Assembly (NCBI GenBank): GCA_028293405.1
Contig: JAQGOW010000272.1
Coordinates: forward strand, 1 to 6,595
Direction of reading: 5' to 3'
Length of the DNA: 6,595 nt
DNA from: Verrucomicrobiales bacterium
GTDB lineage: Bacteria > Verrucomicrobiota > Verrucomicrobiia > Limisphaerales > Palsa-1400
In this document: in pieces, positions 1 to 5,505 of the stretch
Layout: each line of letters starts with the position of its first letter
Position numbering within the stretch: the stretch's first letter is position 1
Made by a program: the position numbers and the translations under genes
Notes under the pieces: model-generated
Seen by the model: only the letters and a program-made list of their open reading frames with translations
Databases searched by the model: none
Told to the model about the DNA's origin: nothing

Positions 1-10
1 GAAAAGAAAC

Positions 11-104
11 ATGAGCACTCCAAAACAAGTAATTGATCTGGCGAAGAAGCACGGCGCCAAGATAGTCGACTCCTTATGAATTCTTCCTCTACTACGATGT
101 GTAG
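11..104 (+). pseudogene. glnA: Glutamine synthetase (type I) remnant: both gene ends fused, middle missing
   Basis: The ATG at 11 opens a reading frame giving MSTPKQVIDLAKKHGAKIVD (11-70), which matches the usual start of type I glutamine synthetase. After the Asp codon the frame reads Ser-Leu-stop (77-79). In another frame, 72-104 encodes PYEFFLYYDV followed by TAG, which matches the C-terminus of the same enzyme (E. coli GlnA ends in a similar HPVEFELYYSV). About 440 of roughly 470 codons are therefore absent: both catalytic domains, including the metal-, ATP- and glutamate-binding residues. The join lies near 70-72 and is out of frame, so no enzyme can be made. A good hairpin terminator follows at 127. 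The remnant is seen directly; the family match is from memory of GlnA sequences. Whether this is a true deletion or a misassembly cannot be decided here. Confidence 0.8.
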
Positions 105-126
105 TTCGTAGTTTAGGCGGAGTGCC

Positions 127-163
127 AACGCCCCGACGCTGTTCGTCGGGGCGTTATTTTTTT
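127..163 (+). terminator. Intrinsic terminator, probably the native glnA terminator
   Basis: A perfect 12-bp stem (AACGCCCCGACG, 127-138, with CGTCGGGGCGTT, 144-155) closes a 5-nt loop and is followed by A and seven T on the plus strand. It sits 22 bp after the glnA stop. Read on the minus strand it also forms a hairpin at the end of the pilin-like gene, but without a U-tract. The TAA of that gene (154-156) overlaps the base of the stem, so the element may work mainly in the plus direction. Confidence 0.9.
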
Positions 164-486
164 ATTTGGTAAACGTGGGTTTTAATCGAGCAACGAGGCG
201 CGTTGCTCACGGCGTTGATGAAATACTTTCCCATGCCGGGACAATGAGGCATCTGGTGTTTCGGAAAATACTCTAGAAGTTGATCTGCGGGCGGAACAGC
301 ATCCGGACCCTGCTTGTAATCCTTCGCCCAATTGAGCTTCGCGCGTTGGATTTCATTTAACTGCGCGTAACAAATTTCTTCCGTTGAATCCTCGGTGGGC
401 GACAACTCGCCGGTGAAAAGAAATGAGATCCCCCAAACCGCCAGCGCCAGCCCTACGATCAGCAGGTTGCGCGTGAGCTTGCTCAT
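154..486 (-). CDS. Membrane-anchored pilin-like globular domain protein (110 aa)
   Basis: This is the third gene of the bamD-lptE cluster; its ATG follows directly on the TAA of the LptE-like gene (0-nt gap), which implies co-translation. Residues 8-24 form one hydrophobic segment that can act as a membrane anchor or uncleaved signal. The rest is soluble, with Cys39, Cys82 and Cys99. The block from Cys39 (CYAQLNEIQRAKLNWA) through CPGMGKYFINAV to APRCSI resembles the globular part of pseudopilins common in Verrucomicrobiota, where a Cys-NLRQID-AK-W start and a CP-GG-Y ... CSI end recur. The prepilin peptidase signal (a G-F-T-L-I-E type motif) is absent, so it is unlikely to be processed as a pilin. 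The role is unknown; the context suggests an envelope function. The stop codon lies in the base of the convergent terminator stem. Confidence 0.8.
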   Translation of the reverse strand: MSKLTRNLLIVGLALAVWGISFLFTGELSPTEDSTEEICYAQLNEIQRAKLNWAKDYKQGPDAVPPADQLLEYFPKHQMPHCPGMGKYFINAVSNAPRCSIKTHVYQIKK

Positions 487-990
487 TTACCAACTCCCGT
501 CAGCAAGACTAGAAATCGCGTTACGGGCCAAATCCTCCGCCAGAATCGGCACAGCCTGCCGTTCGGCGCTCGCCAGATCAGCACCAACCCGAACCGTAGT
601 TCGTCCACTAACAGTGCGGCTCAAATTCGTTTTGCCCGTAGCACGTTCAACGGCCGTGATCTGGGCAACCATCACCAGCGTATAATCGCGCGGTGTCAGA
701 ACGTCCGTCGGTTGAAACCCCAATTCGCTACGATCAAATTTCGTGATGTGACCACTCAGGATGAGGTCGCCGCTGTCGTGAGTCTCCAGCCGGAAGGTGC
801 CGTCTTGTTGCAAGCGCTTGCGCAATTCCAGCGTAACGTAATCGCTCAGACGCGGTTCCAACGTGTCATTGAGAAAAGGCTGAACCGACACCGACCGACT
901 GCCGGCGACATCGCCATTCGTCGGCCCTAACTTGTAACCAGCGCAACCGCACAACGCGGCGAGCAGAACAAGTGACAGAAACGTGCGCAT
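487..990 (-). CDS. lptE: LptE-like LPS-assembly lipoprotein (167 aa)
   Basis: The start is a short lipoprotein signal: positive N-terminus (MRTF), hydrophobic run, and a lipobox-like L13-C14-G15 before Cys16, then AGYKLGP, which resembles the GYxL segment after the lipid cysteine in LptE proteins. The mature part alternates strands and a helix: SVSVQPFLNDTLEPRLSDYVTLELRKRL (about 34-61), then LILSGHITKFDR and YTLVMVAQITAVERATGK. This is the pattern of the LptE (RlpB) fold, which plugs the LptD barrel and helps place LPS in the outer leaflet. The length suits the family. The ATG shares one base with the stop of the BamD-like gene (TAATG), so translation is probably coupled. An outer-membrane lipoprotein beside an outer-membrane assembly factor fits. 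The family call rests on pattern, not on a search; the symbol is provisional. Confidence 0.75.
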   Translation of the reverse strand: MRTFLSLVLLAALCGCAGYKLGPTNGDVAGSRSVSVQPFLNDTLEPRLSDYVTLELRKRLQQDGTFRLETHDSGDLILSGHITKFDRSELGFQPTDVLTPRDYTLVMVAQITAVERATGKTNLSRTVSGRTTVRVGADLASAERQAVPILAEDLARNAISSLADGSW

Positions 991-1997
991 TATTTTGCGG
1001 GGGCAGTGCTCGTTGGCGTTGCGCCGCTTCGAGCCTTGAGCGATTCGATCCGTCGACGCGCTTGAATTCCCATCGACGAAGTTGGGTCAATGGCGTAGGC
1101 AGAGTTATAATAAATCCGCGCCGCTTCCAGCTTGTTGCCCTTCTCGTAATATTGCGCGATGCGGAAATTGCCGAGCGCCGCTTCCGATTTCAACGAAGCG
1201 ATTCGTCGCTGCGCGTCCGGCACACGCGGATCATCTTCGTAAAGCGCCATGAAATCGGTGAACGTGGCGATCGCTCTTCCAGAAACACTTTGATCGTAAT
1301 CAGCCGTGCGCGCTTCCTTCTGATACGCCAGGCCCGCCTTGAATGTCGCGTCCGCCGCGACCTGCCGTTGGTCCGCGTAACGGTCGGCAGCACGTTCATA
1401 CGCTTTGACCGCGAGCGGAAATTCACCCTGCTTTTCGCGGGCGGCGCCGATGTCCATTTGCGCCTGCGGTGCGATCGGGCTATACGGCCCGTTTTTGACC
1501 ACCTTATCGAACAACCCCGCCGTCTTGTCCCAAGAACGATACAGCGGCACGTAACCGAACAACCGATAGAACTGCCCATTCAAAAAACGCACGGCGATGT
1601 CGAATTGCCGTTGTTGCACGTCCTGGTAATTGGTGAACTTCGGATATTTCTCGAGTACTTCCTGGTAAGCTTTAAACGCCTTCTCGTCCTTGTGCTGCAC
1701 TTCGTAGCAACGGCCGATCAGGTATTGCGCTTGCGGTGCGAAATCCGAAAGCTTGCGCAACTTCACCGTGCGCTTGGCCGCTTTCATCGCGAGGCGATAG
1801 TTCTTTTTATCGAACGCATCTTGGGCCACCTGCAACTGTTCGCGCGCGCTTTCCCGCTGCCATTTGCCTTTTTCTTCACCGGGCCATTCGTAGGTAAAAC
1901 CTTCTCCCTGGCGATAAATCAAAGGCGCGGGCGAGCGAAACGGAAACGCGATTAACGCGAGTAATAACAGGGCAATACGGAACAAACGACCACGCAT
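990..1997 (-). CDS. bamD: BamD-like TPR outer-membrane assembly protein (335 aa)
   Basis: The protein has an N-terminal signal sequence (MRGRLFRIALLLLALIAFPF) and then helical repeats of TPR type, for example AQDAFDKKNYRLAMKAAKR, AQYLIGRCYEVQHKDEKAFKAYQ, QAQMDIGAAREKQGEFPLAV and FRIAQYYEKGNKLEAARIYY. This arrangement matches the YfiO/ComL (BamD) family, whose members help BamA fold outer-membrane proteins. It is longer than E. coli BamD (about 245 aa), as is common in deep-branching phyla. Odd point: there is no lipobox cysteine after the signal; the only Cys lies inside a repeat (RCYE). It would then be a periplasmic or differently anchored protein. The ATG at 1997 has no clear Shine-Dalgarno. 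It is the first gene of a three-gene cluster. A generic TPR protein is the alternative. Confidence 0.75.
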   Translation of the reverse strand: MRGRLFRIALLLLALIAFPFRSPAPLIYRQGEGFTYEWPGEEKGKWQRESAREQLQVAQDAFDKKNYRLAMKAAKRTVKLRKLSDFAPQAQYLIGRCYEVQHKDEKAFKAYQEVLEKYPKFTNYQDVQQRQFDIAVRFLNGQFYRLFGYVPLYRSWDKTAGLFDKVVKNGPYSPIAPQAQMDIGAAREKQGEFPLAVKAYERAADRYADQRQVAADATFKAGLAYQKEARTADYDQSVSGRAIATFTDFMALYEDDPRVPDAQRRIASLKSEAALGNFRIAQYYEKGNKLEAARIYYNSAYAIDPTSSMGIQARRRIESLKARSGATPTSTAPAK

Positions 1998-2003
1998 GGG
2001 GTG

Positions 2004-2032
2004 AGGTTAGTTAACGGTCCAAAACAAGTCAA
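2004..2032 (-). promoter_or_regulatory. Possible promoter of the bamD-lptE cluster
   Basis: On the minus strand TTGACT (2027-2032) is followed after 17 bp by TAACCT (2004-2009). The -35 box is good (5 of 6), the -10 box poor (3 of 6). Initiation would fall almost on the ATG at 1997, which would give a nearly leaderless mRNA. The rho terminator just upstream makes some promoter in this 70-bp gap likely, but these boxes are only a guess. Confidence 0.3.
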
Positions 2033-2067
2033 CGGTTGTGAGCCAAGCGTCTATTTTCATCGTGTAC

Positions 2068-2101
2068 AAAAAAACGCAGCAAAGGAAACCTCTGCTGCGT
2101 T
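2068..2101 (-). terminator. Intrinsic terminator of rho
   Basis: On the minus strand AACGCAGCA (2093-2101) pairs with TGCTGCGTT (2073-2081), with a further 3-bp AGG/CCT pairing inside the loop, and the transcript runs into seven U (2068-2074). It lies 19 bp after the rho stop codon. It should separate rho from the downstream bamD cluster. Confidence 0.9.
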
Positions 2102-2120
2102 CGCGAAATCAACTTTTCAA

Positions 2121-3956
2121 TTATACAGCCATCCCGAGCAAGAACTCGATATTGCTGCCGGTCTTGCGAAGCTTCGTCAGTAAGAGCTCCATCGCTTCCA
2201 CCGGCGGAACGCCCGTGAGCGCGCGACGCAGCATGACCACCTTGCCGTATTCGTCCGGATGATAGAGCAATTCTTCTTTGCGCGTGCCGGACACTTCGAT
2301 GTTGATCGAAGGGAAAATGCGGCGGTCGACCAGATGGCGGTCCAAGTGGACTTCCATGTTGCCGGTGCCTTTGAATTCTTCGAAAATAACTTCGTCCATG
2401 CGCGAACCGGTATCGACCAGCGCCGTCGCCATGATCGTGAGCGAACCGCCTTCTTCGATATTACGGGCTGCGCCGAAAAACCGTTTCGGTTTATGCAACG
2501 CATTCGCATCGACACCGCCGGACAAAATCTTGCCCGAGTGCGGTTGAATTGTGTTGTAAGCGCGCGCGAGACGCGTGATGGAATCGAGCAAGATGACGCA
2601 ATCGCGTTTGTGTTCGACCATGCGCTTGGCTTTTTCGATCACCATTTCGGCGACCTGCACGTGGCGTTCCGGCGGTTCATCGAACGTCGAGCTAATCACT
2701 TCCGCGCCTTTGCACGAACGCTCCATGTCCGTGACTTCTTCAGGCCGCTCGTCGATGAGCAGGATGAAAAGATACGACTCTGGGTTGTTCTTCAAAATCG
2801 CGTTAGCCAACTTCTGCATCAACACCGTTTTACCAGTGCGTGGCGGCGCGACGATCAATCCGCGTGTGCCCTTACCAACGGGGCAAACGAGATCCAAAAC
2901 ACGCGTGGAAAGTTCTTCCGGCCCGGTTTCCAACAAAAAGCGCTTCGTCGGAAACAGCGGCGTCAGGTTATCAAAATGGGTTTTGTCCTTGGCCTTATCG
3001 GGATCTTCGTTGTCGACCGCTTCAACCTTCAGCAACGCGAAAAAGCGTTCCTTATCTTTCGGCGGACGAATCTGGCCGGTGATCAAATTACCGGTCTGCA
3101 AATCGAACCGGCGAATCTGCGAGGGCGAGACATAAATATCTTCCGGGCACGGCAGGTAATTGAAACTGCGCGAGCGCAAGAAACCGAAACCTTCCGGCAA
3201 AATTTCCAGCACACCTTCCGAGAACAAAACGCCGTGACGTTCGGCGTTGCTTTGGAGAATGTGGAAAATCAGCTCGTGCTTGCGCATCGTGCCGAAGTTC
3301 TCAATGCCCATGTTTTTCGCCATGCCATTGAGATCAGGCATGCTCATCGCCTGCAAAGCGGCGATGTTGATCGACTGCCCTTTCGGCAAGTCCTCACCGC
3401 GCCGGTTACGGTCGCGATTGCGATCACGATTACGCTGTTCCCACTCGCGCTGTTCGATGTCATCCGGCGGAAAGTCTTCACGACGCAACGGGGTACCGCG
3501 AGCGGCGCCGGTTTGAGGCGTTTCCTCCTCACGAGAACGCTGCTGCTCATCACCACCACGTGGCTGCTCCGGACGCGCGCGCGATGGCTCTTCACGTCCG
3601 TCGCGACCACGCTGCTGATCTTCAACTTTGGGCTGACGGTCTTCAGGCCCATGCTGGTGGCTGGCACGACCACGTTGGTGCTCTTCCCGACCGCGCGGCG
3701 CCTCCTGGCGACCACGAGCCGGCTCTTCGGCGACGCGTACAGTCCTGCCATCGGCCTTGGCCGGGGCGGACTCTTCGCGTTTCAATTCCAGTTGTTCGCG
3801 TTGCGGTTCTGATTGACGTTCGGGCGCGCGTTCCGCGACAGCCGGTTCGGCCGTCGCTTGCGCGATCGATTCAGAAGGCTTTGCGTCCAGCACCTCGGTG
3901 CTGGCTGCTTTGGCGCCCTTCTTAGGGGCTTTCTTGGACGCAACTCTTGGCGGCAT
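2121..3956 (-). CDS. rho: Transcription termination factor Rho with a long disordered N-terminal extension (611 aa)
   Basis: The last 418 residues align in length and order with E. coli Rho (419 aa): the N-terminal helical domain ([20 protein letters not shown]), the RNA-binding cold-shock-like domain ([28 protein letters not shown]), Walker A APPRTGKT at about 370-377, [10 protein letters not shown], Walker [16 protein letters not shown], the Q/R-loop regions ([27 protein letters not shown]) and SGTRKEELL. All hallmark ATPase residues are present, so it should be an active hexameric RNA translocase. The first 193 residues are low-complexity, rich in Arg, Glu, Gln, Pro and Gly, with repeated RGREE/QRGR-like bits, and are surely disordered. 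I start at ATG 3956 ([13 protein letters not shown]), which gives the lysine-rich start typical of such extensions. A GTG at 4034 would add 26 residues of unlikely sequence. No Shine-Dalgarno is visible; the upstream 20 bases are AT-rich. The gene has its own terminator. Confidence 0.97.
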   Translation of the reverse strand: MPPRVASKKAPKKGAKAASTEVLDAKPSESIAQATAEPAVAERAPERQSEPQREQLELKREESAPAKADGRTVRVAEEPARGRQEAPRGREEHQRGRASHQHGPEDRQPKVEDQQRGRDGREEPSRARPEQPRGGDEQQRSREEETPQTGAARGTPLRREDFPPDDIEQREWEQRNRDRNRDRNRRGEDLPKGQSINIAALQAMSMPDLNGMAKNMGIENFGTMRKHELIFHILQSNAERHGVLFSEGVLEILPEGFGFLRSRSFNYLPCPEDIYVSPSQIRRFDLQTGNLITGQIRPPKDKERFFALLKVEAVDNEDPDKAKDKTHFDNLTPLFPTKRFLLETGPEELSTRVLDLVCPVGKGTRGLIVAPPRTGKTVLMQKLANAILKNNPESYLFILLIDERPEEVTDMERSCKGAEVISSTFDEPPERHVQVAEMVIEKAKRMVEHKRDCVILLDSITRLARAYNTIQPHSGKILSGGVDANALHKPKRFFGAARNIEEGGSLTIMATALVDTGSRMDEVIFEEFKGTGNMEVHLDRHLVDRRIFPSINIEVSGTRKEELLYHPDEYGKVVMLRRALTGVPPVEAMELLLTKLRKTGSNIEFLLGMAV

Positions 3957-4052
3957 AAAAAATAAAATAAATGTTGGCAGACGTAACTGGCAGGGAAAAA
4001 ATGGTCTCCTGCGGGAAAAGGCCGTTCTCGGCACCTTCCGGATTCCTCTTTA

Positions 4053-4075
4053 CGACTGTTGGACACTGACAGTCG
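4053..4075. repeat. Inverted repeat in the rho upstream region
   Basis: CGACTGT (4053-4059) and ACAGTCG (4069-4075) form a perfect 7-bp inverted repeat around 9 bases, about 100 bp upstream of the rho ATG. It could be a leader hairpin or a protein-binding site. There is no U-tract on either side, so it is not a terminator. Confidence 0.5.
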
Positions 4076-4083
4076 GAAAAGTA

Positions 4084-4101
4084 TTCAAACGCATATTTGA
4101 A
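4084..4101. repeat. Operator-like palindrome TTCAAA-N6-TTTGAA
   Basis: TTCAAA (4084-4089) and TTTGAA (4096-4101) form a 6-6-6 dyad, flanked by a second nested pair AAAAGT (4077-4082) and ACTTTT (4111-4116). The shape resembles a binding site for a dimeric regulator, but chance in AT-rich DNA is possible. Confidence 0.3.
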
Positions 4102-4296
4102 ACATGGGGGACTTTTACCTTCTGTCAATACGGCCAGAGGAAGTCTTGCCGTAATTCAACCACGTTCTCGCAGCTTGGGGGTCGTGTCAAGACTGTTCAT
4201 TCCGCATGATCAATCCCTTGCGACTCCCGCTCCGACCCGTTGTTATTGACAGCAATGCCCGCCCTTCGTCAAGAGGCAAGTGGCCCAAGTGTTCGA

Positions 4297-4340
4297 TTAA
4301 AGTGGTGGTCAGAATTGGAATACGTTGACCACCACTTTAA
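4297..4340. repeat. Perfect 15-bp inverted repeat with 14-bp spacer
   Basis: TTAAAGTGGTGGTCA (4297-4311) and TGACCACCACTTTAA (4326-4340) are exact reverse complements, with one possible further G-U pair in RNA. This is far beyond chance in a few hundred bases. No U-tract follows in either direction, so it is not a usual terminator. It may be a leader stem, an operator, or an end-pair of a small mobile repeat. Confidence 0.85.
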
Positions 4341-4357
4341 ACGCACGCGATTAGACG

Positions 4358-4438
4358 CTATTTCCCGCGACATCCAAAGGCTTCTTCGAGATAAAAATGT
4401 TCATGGAAAGTGGCACATTTAGGCACTTTCACGCTCAT
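4358..4438 (-). CDS. Possible leader peptide (26 aa), weak
   Basis: An ATG at 4438 inside the structured region opens a 26-codon frame ending with TAG at 4358, beginning MSVKVPKCATF and ending in FGCRGK. A weak AGAAG lies 7 nt before the ATG, in the loop and arm of the TTGGCAC/GTGCCAA hairpin. The frame runs through the GAAAGTG/CACTTTC hairpin, so translation would open that stem, as in attenuation. E. coli rho has a leader ORF (rhoL), but I see no similarity. A frame this short may well be chance. Confidence 0.2.
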   Translation of the reverse strand: MSVKVPKCATFHEHFYLEEAFGCRGK

Positions 4439-4509
4439 ATTGGCACTTCTGTGCCAAATAAATGGCACTTTTAGTGCGGTTTTCAATGAACAAACCGGGC
4501 AATTGGCAC
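4411..4509. repeat. Cluster of GGCAC(T/A) motifs, some in opposed pairs
   Basis: GGCAC begins at 4412, 4422, 4442, 4464 and 4505 on the plus strand, four times as TGGCAC. Reverse copies (GTGCC or GTGC) occur at 4451 and 4474. The start-to-start distances are 10, 20, 22 and 41, close to whole turns of the DNA helix. All lie just downstream of the minus-strand promoter. They can be protein-binding sites or simply the arms of the RNA hairpins; both may hold. Confidence 0.6.
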
Positions 4510-4554
4510 ACTTTGCGGAAGGCCCGGAACTGGTAAAGACCAGTGGCTCAGCGG

Positions 4555-4582
4555 ATTATAACAAGCCGTAACGACCTGTCAA
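4555..4582 (-). promoter_or_regulatory. Strong sigma70-type promoter facing rho
   Basis: On the minus strand TTGACA (4577-4582) and TATAAT (4555-4560) are both perfect consensus hexamers with a 16-bp spacer (4561-4576). It begins 45 bp downstream of the membrane protein gene's stop codon and points toward rho, nearly 600 bp away. No nearer good promoter for rho is visible. A perfect match is unusual for an mRNA of ordinary level and is more often found at stable RNA genes. Confidence 0.8.
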
Positions 4583-4627
4583 CGTGTGAAGTAGCAATGG
4601 CAACACGCAGCGTTTACCCTTTAGAAT

Positions 4628-5131
4628 TCAGCCTTTTCTTAGCGGCATCAACCCAAAGTGCAGCAACAGCCACACCGGCACGGCAAAAACTGCAATCGCA
4701 GCCAATCGATCCCACGTCCAAACAAGGTAATGCGCCTGGATCGGATAGATGGCGATCATGAAATAATTGCCAAACCGCGTCTGGCCCAGGAACGAGCCAT
4801 ACTTGGGGAATCGATGCCGCAGCCCGCTGAACAAGGCCACCGCCCCTAGCGCCAGCACCAGAAACGTGACGAACAAATTAATCGGAACCGCCATCCGCGG
4901 TTCCACCTGAATTCCAAGGTGCGGGTGCCCTTTGGAGTATAGATAGAGCCACTGCGCCGCCGCCCAGATAAAGCTGAAGCCCGTCTGAATCGCCGTGCAG
5001 AAGTTCGCCTTGGCCGAGTTCAATTCATTCACCAACAGCGCGAAGTAAAGCGGCACAATCCCCCAAATCAGCTCGATATGCTGAAATGGCGTGTGGATCA
5101 AATCCCAAAAAATCGAAGTGTAGTAACTCAC
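4628..5131 (-). CDS. Small multi-pass membrane protein of unknown function (167 aa)
   Basis: I do not recognise a family. The protein has about five hydrophobic segments, near residues 20-35, 44-65, 82-104, 122-138 and 142-162, joined by short polar loops (SKGHPHLG, GLRHRFPKYGSF). It ends MPLRKG, a positive tail that would favour the cytoplasm. The N-terminal TPFQHIELIWGIVPLY and the buried ELNSAK segment may be family signatures. The start is GTG at 5131, inside the stop of the thioredoxin-like gene (GTGA, 4-nt overlap), a strong sign of coupled translation and a shared task. No terminator follows; the rho-directed promoter starts 45 bp further on. Confidence is high that this is a gene and low for any function. 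Confidence 0.85.
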   Translation of the reverse strand: MSYYTSIFWDLIHTPFQHIELIWGIVPLYFALLVNELNSAKANFCTAIQTGFSFIWAAAQWLYLYSKGHPHLGIQVEPRMAVPINLFVTFLVLALGAVALFSGLRHRFPKYGSFLGQTRFGNYFMIAIYPIQAHYLVWTWDRLAAIAVFAVPVWLLLHFGLMPLRKG

Positions 5132-5487
5132 TCGGCCTGCTTTGCGTTATGCGAATAGGCTCGTAACAACTCCGCACAGTGTTCCTGAATCAAATGCTGT
5201 TCTTTGCCGAGACGTGTTAAAAAGACAATCTCGCCGTCTTTCACAACCACAGCTTCTCCCAAGCCGTAAATCTTACCGCTCAGCTCCGGCACATCGTAAA
5301 GCTCTGCATGGTGGTCAACATCGAAAACATGCAGTTGCTCTGACGGAACGCCGTGCCGTTTCAAAAATAACGACAGCTGTCTATGTGCCCACTGTGCTCC
5401 ACCACTCCAAGTTGCCGTTATGAAAACGATGCCGCGCTGAATCGAAGTTATGCTGTTTGTGTTCGTACTCACGATATCGCCAGACAA
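5128..5487 (-). CDS. Thioredoxin-like protein lacking the CxxC motif (about 119 aa)
   Basis: The order of elements suggests a thioredoxin fold: strand IVFITATW (about 20-27), then SGGAQWAHRQL at the place of WCGPC, strand LHVFDVDHHAEL, and YGLGEAVVVKDGEIV like the final strand pair with its DG turn. Both redox cysteines are replaced (S-G-G-A), and the usual cis-Pro position appears to be Glu or Ala, so it is unlikely to be an oxidoreductase. The only Cys is near the C-terminus (EHCAEL). The start is uncertain: TTG at 5487 gives 119 aa; GTG at 5472 (MSTNTNSITSIQRG) gives 114 aa and is as plausible. No ATG is available. It lies 18 bp after the DUF5069 gene and overlaps the membrane protein gene, so a scaffold or partner role for that protein is a guess. 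Confidence 0.75.
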   Translation of the reverse strand: MSGDIVSTNTNSITSIQRGIVFITATWSGGAQWAHRQLSLFLKRHGVPSEQLHVFDVDHHAELYDVPELSGKIYGLGEAVVVKDGEIVFLTRLGKEQHLIQEHCAELLRAYSHNAKQAE

Positions 5488-5505
5488 GTTCTCGCGCCAG
5501 ATGTG

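Larger units (their letters stand above)
3957..4296 (-). other. Gene-free stretch before rho (probable 5' leader, proximal part)
   Basis: I see no convincing gene here on either strand. It would be the promoter-proximal to start-codon part of the rho transcript if transcription begins at the strong promoter near 4555. It contains two small inverted repeats (4053-4075 and 4084-4101, listed separately) and several TTGACA-like hexamers on the minus strand (for example 4131-4136 and 4185-4190), none with a good -10 partner. An internal rho promoter can therefore not be placed. The 20 bases before the rho ATG are nearly pure A/T. Confidence 0.5.
4297..4548 (-). ncRNA. Candidate structured RNA: rho leader element or independent noncoding RNA
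   Basis: Transcription leftward from the promoter at 4555-4582 should start near 4548. The RNA would then meet six successive inverted repeats: ACTGGT/ACCAGT (4529-4544), CCGGGC/GCCCGG (4495-4527), GCACT/AGTGC (4465-4477), TTGGCAC/GTGCCAA (4440-4457), GAAAGTG/CACTTTC (4406-4430) and a 15-bp stem (4297-4340). Nearly the whole stretch can fold. I do not recognise a known class: it lacks features I associate with 6S, RNase P, tmRNA or SRP RNA. There is no U-tract after the last stem, so it more likely runs on into rho (about 590 nt to the ATG) than ends there, although processing is possible. Rho genes are often controlled through their leaders, which would suit this. The 5' and 3' limits are inferred. 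Confidence 0.45.

Noticed and set aside
972..1955. 327-aa plus-strand open frame opposite the BamD-like gene
   Set aside because: Shadow of the minus-strand gene, whose signal sequence, repeats and tight junction with lptE are convincing.
2259..3812. Long 517-aa plus-strand open frame opposite rho
   Set aside because: It is the antisense shadow of the rho gene; the composition follows Rho codons and no domain is visible.
3957..4034. Earlier GTG start for rho adding 26 residues
   Set aside because: The added residues are unlike Rho starts, while ATG 3956 begins the usual lysine- and alanine-rich extension.
4240..4422. Plus-strand 60-aa frame across the 15-bp inverted repeat
   Set aside because: No recognisable domain, no good start context, antisense to the predicted transcript and made partly of the inverted repeat; probably chance.
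4463..4477. Sigma54-like site on the plus strand (TGGCAC, 5 bp, GTGC)
   Set aside because: Spacing fits the -24/-12 pattern, but the -12 box is GTGC instead of TTGC, no plus-strand gene lies downstream, and the bases are explained by the hairpin arms.
4465..4477. NtrC-type site GCAC-N5-GTGC
   Set aside because: Known NtrC sites have a 7-bp spacing between GCAC and GTGC; here it is 5, and glnA is not adjacent.
4541..4575. tRNA D-arm-like string TGGCTCAGCGGATTA
   Set aside because: No matching D-stem partner, anticodon stem or T-loop follows; the stretch is better explained as the -10 region of the minus-strand promoter.
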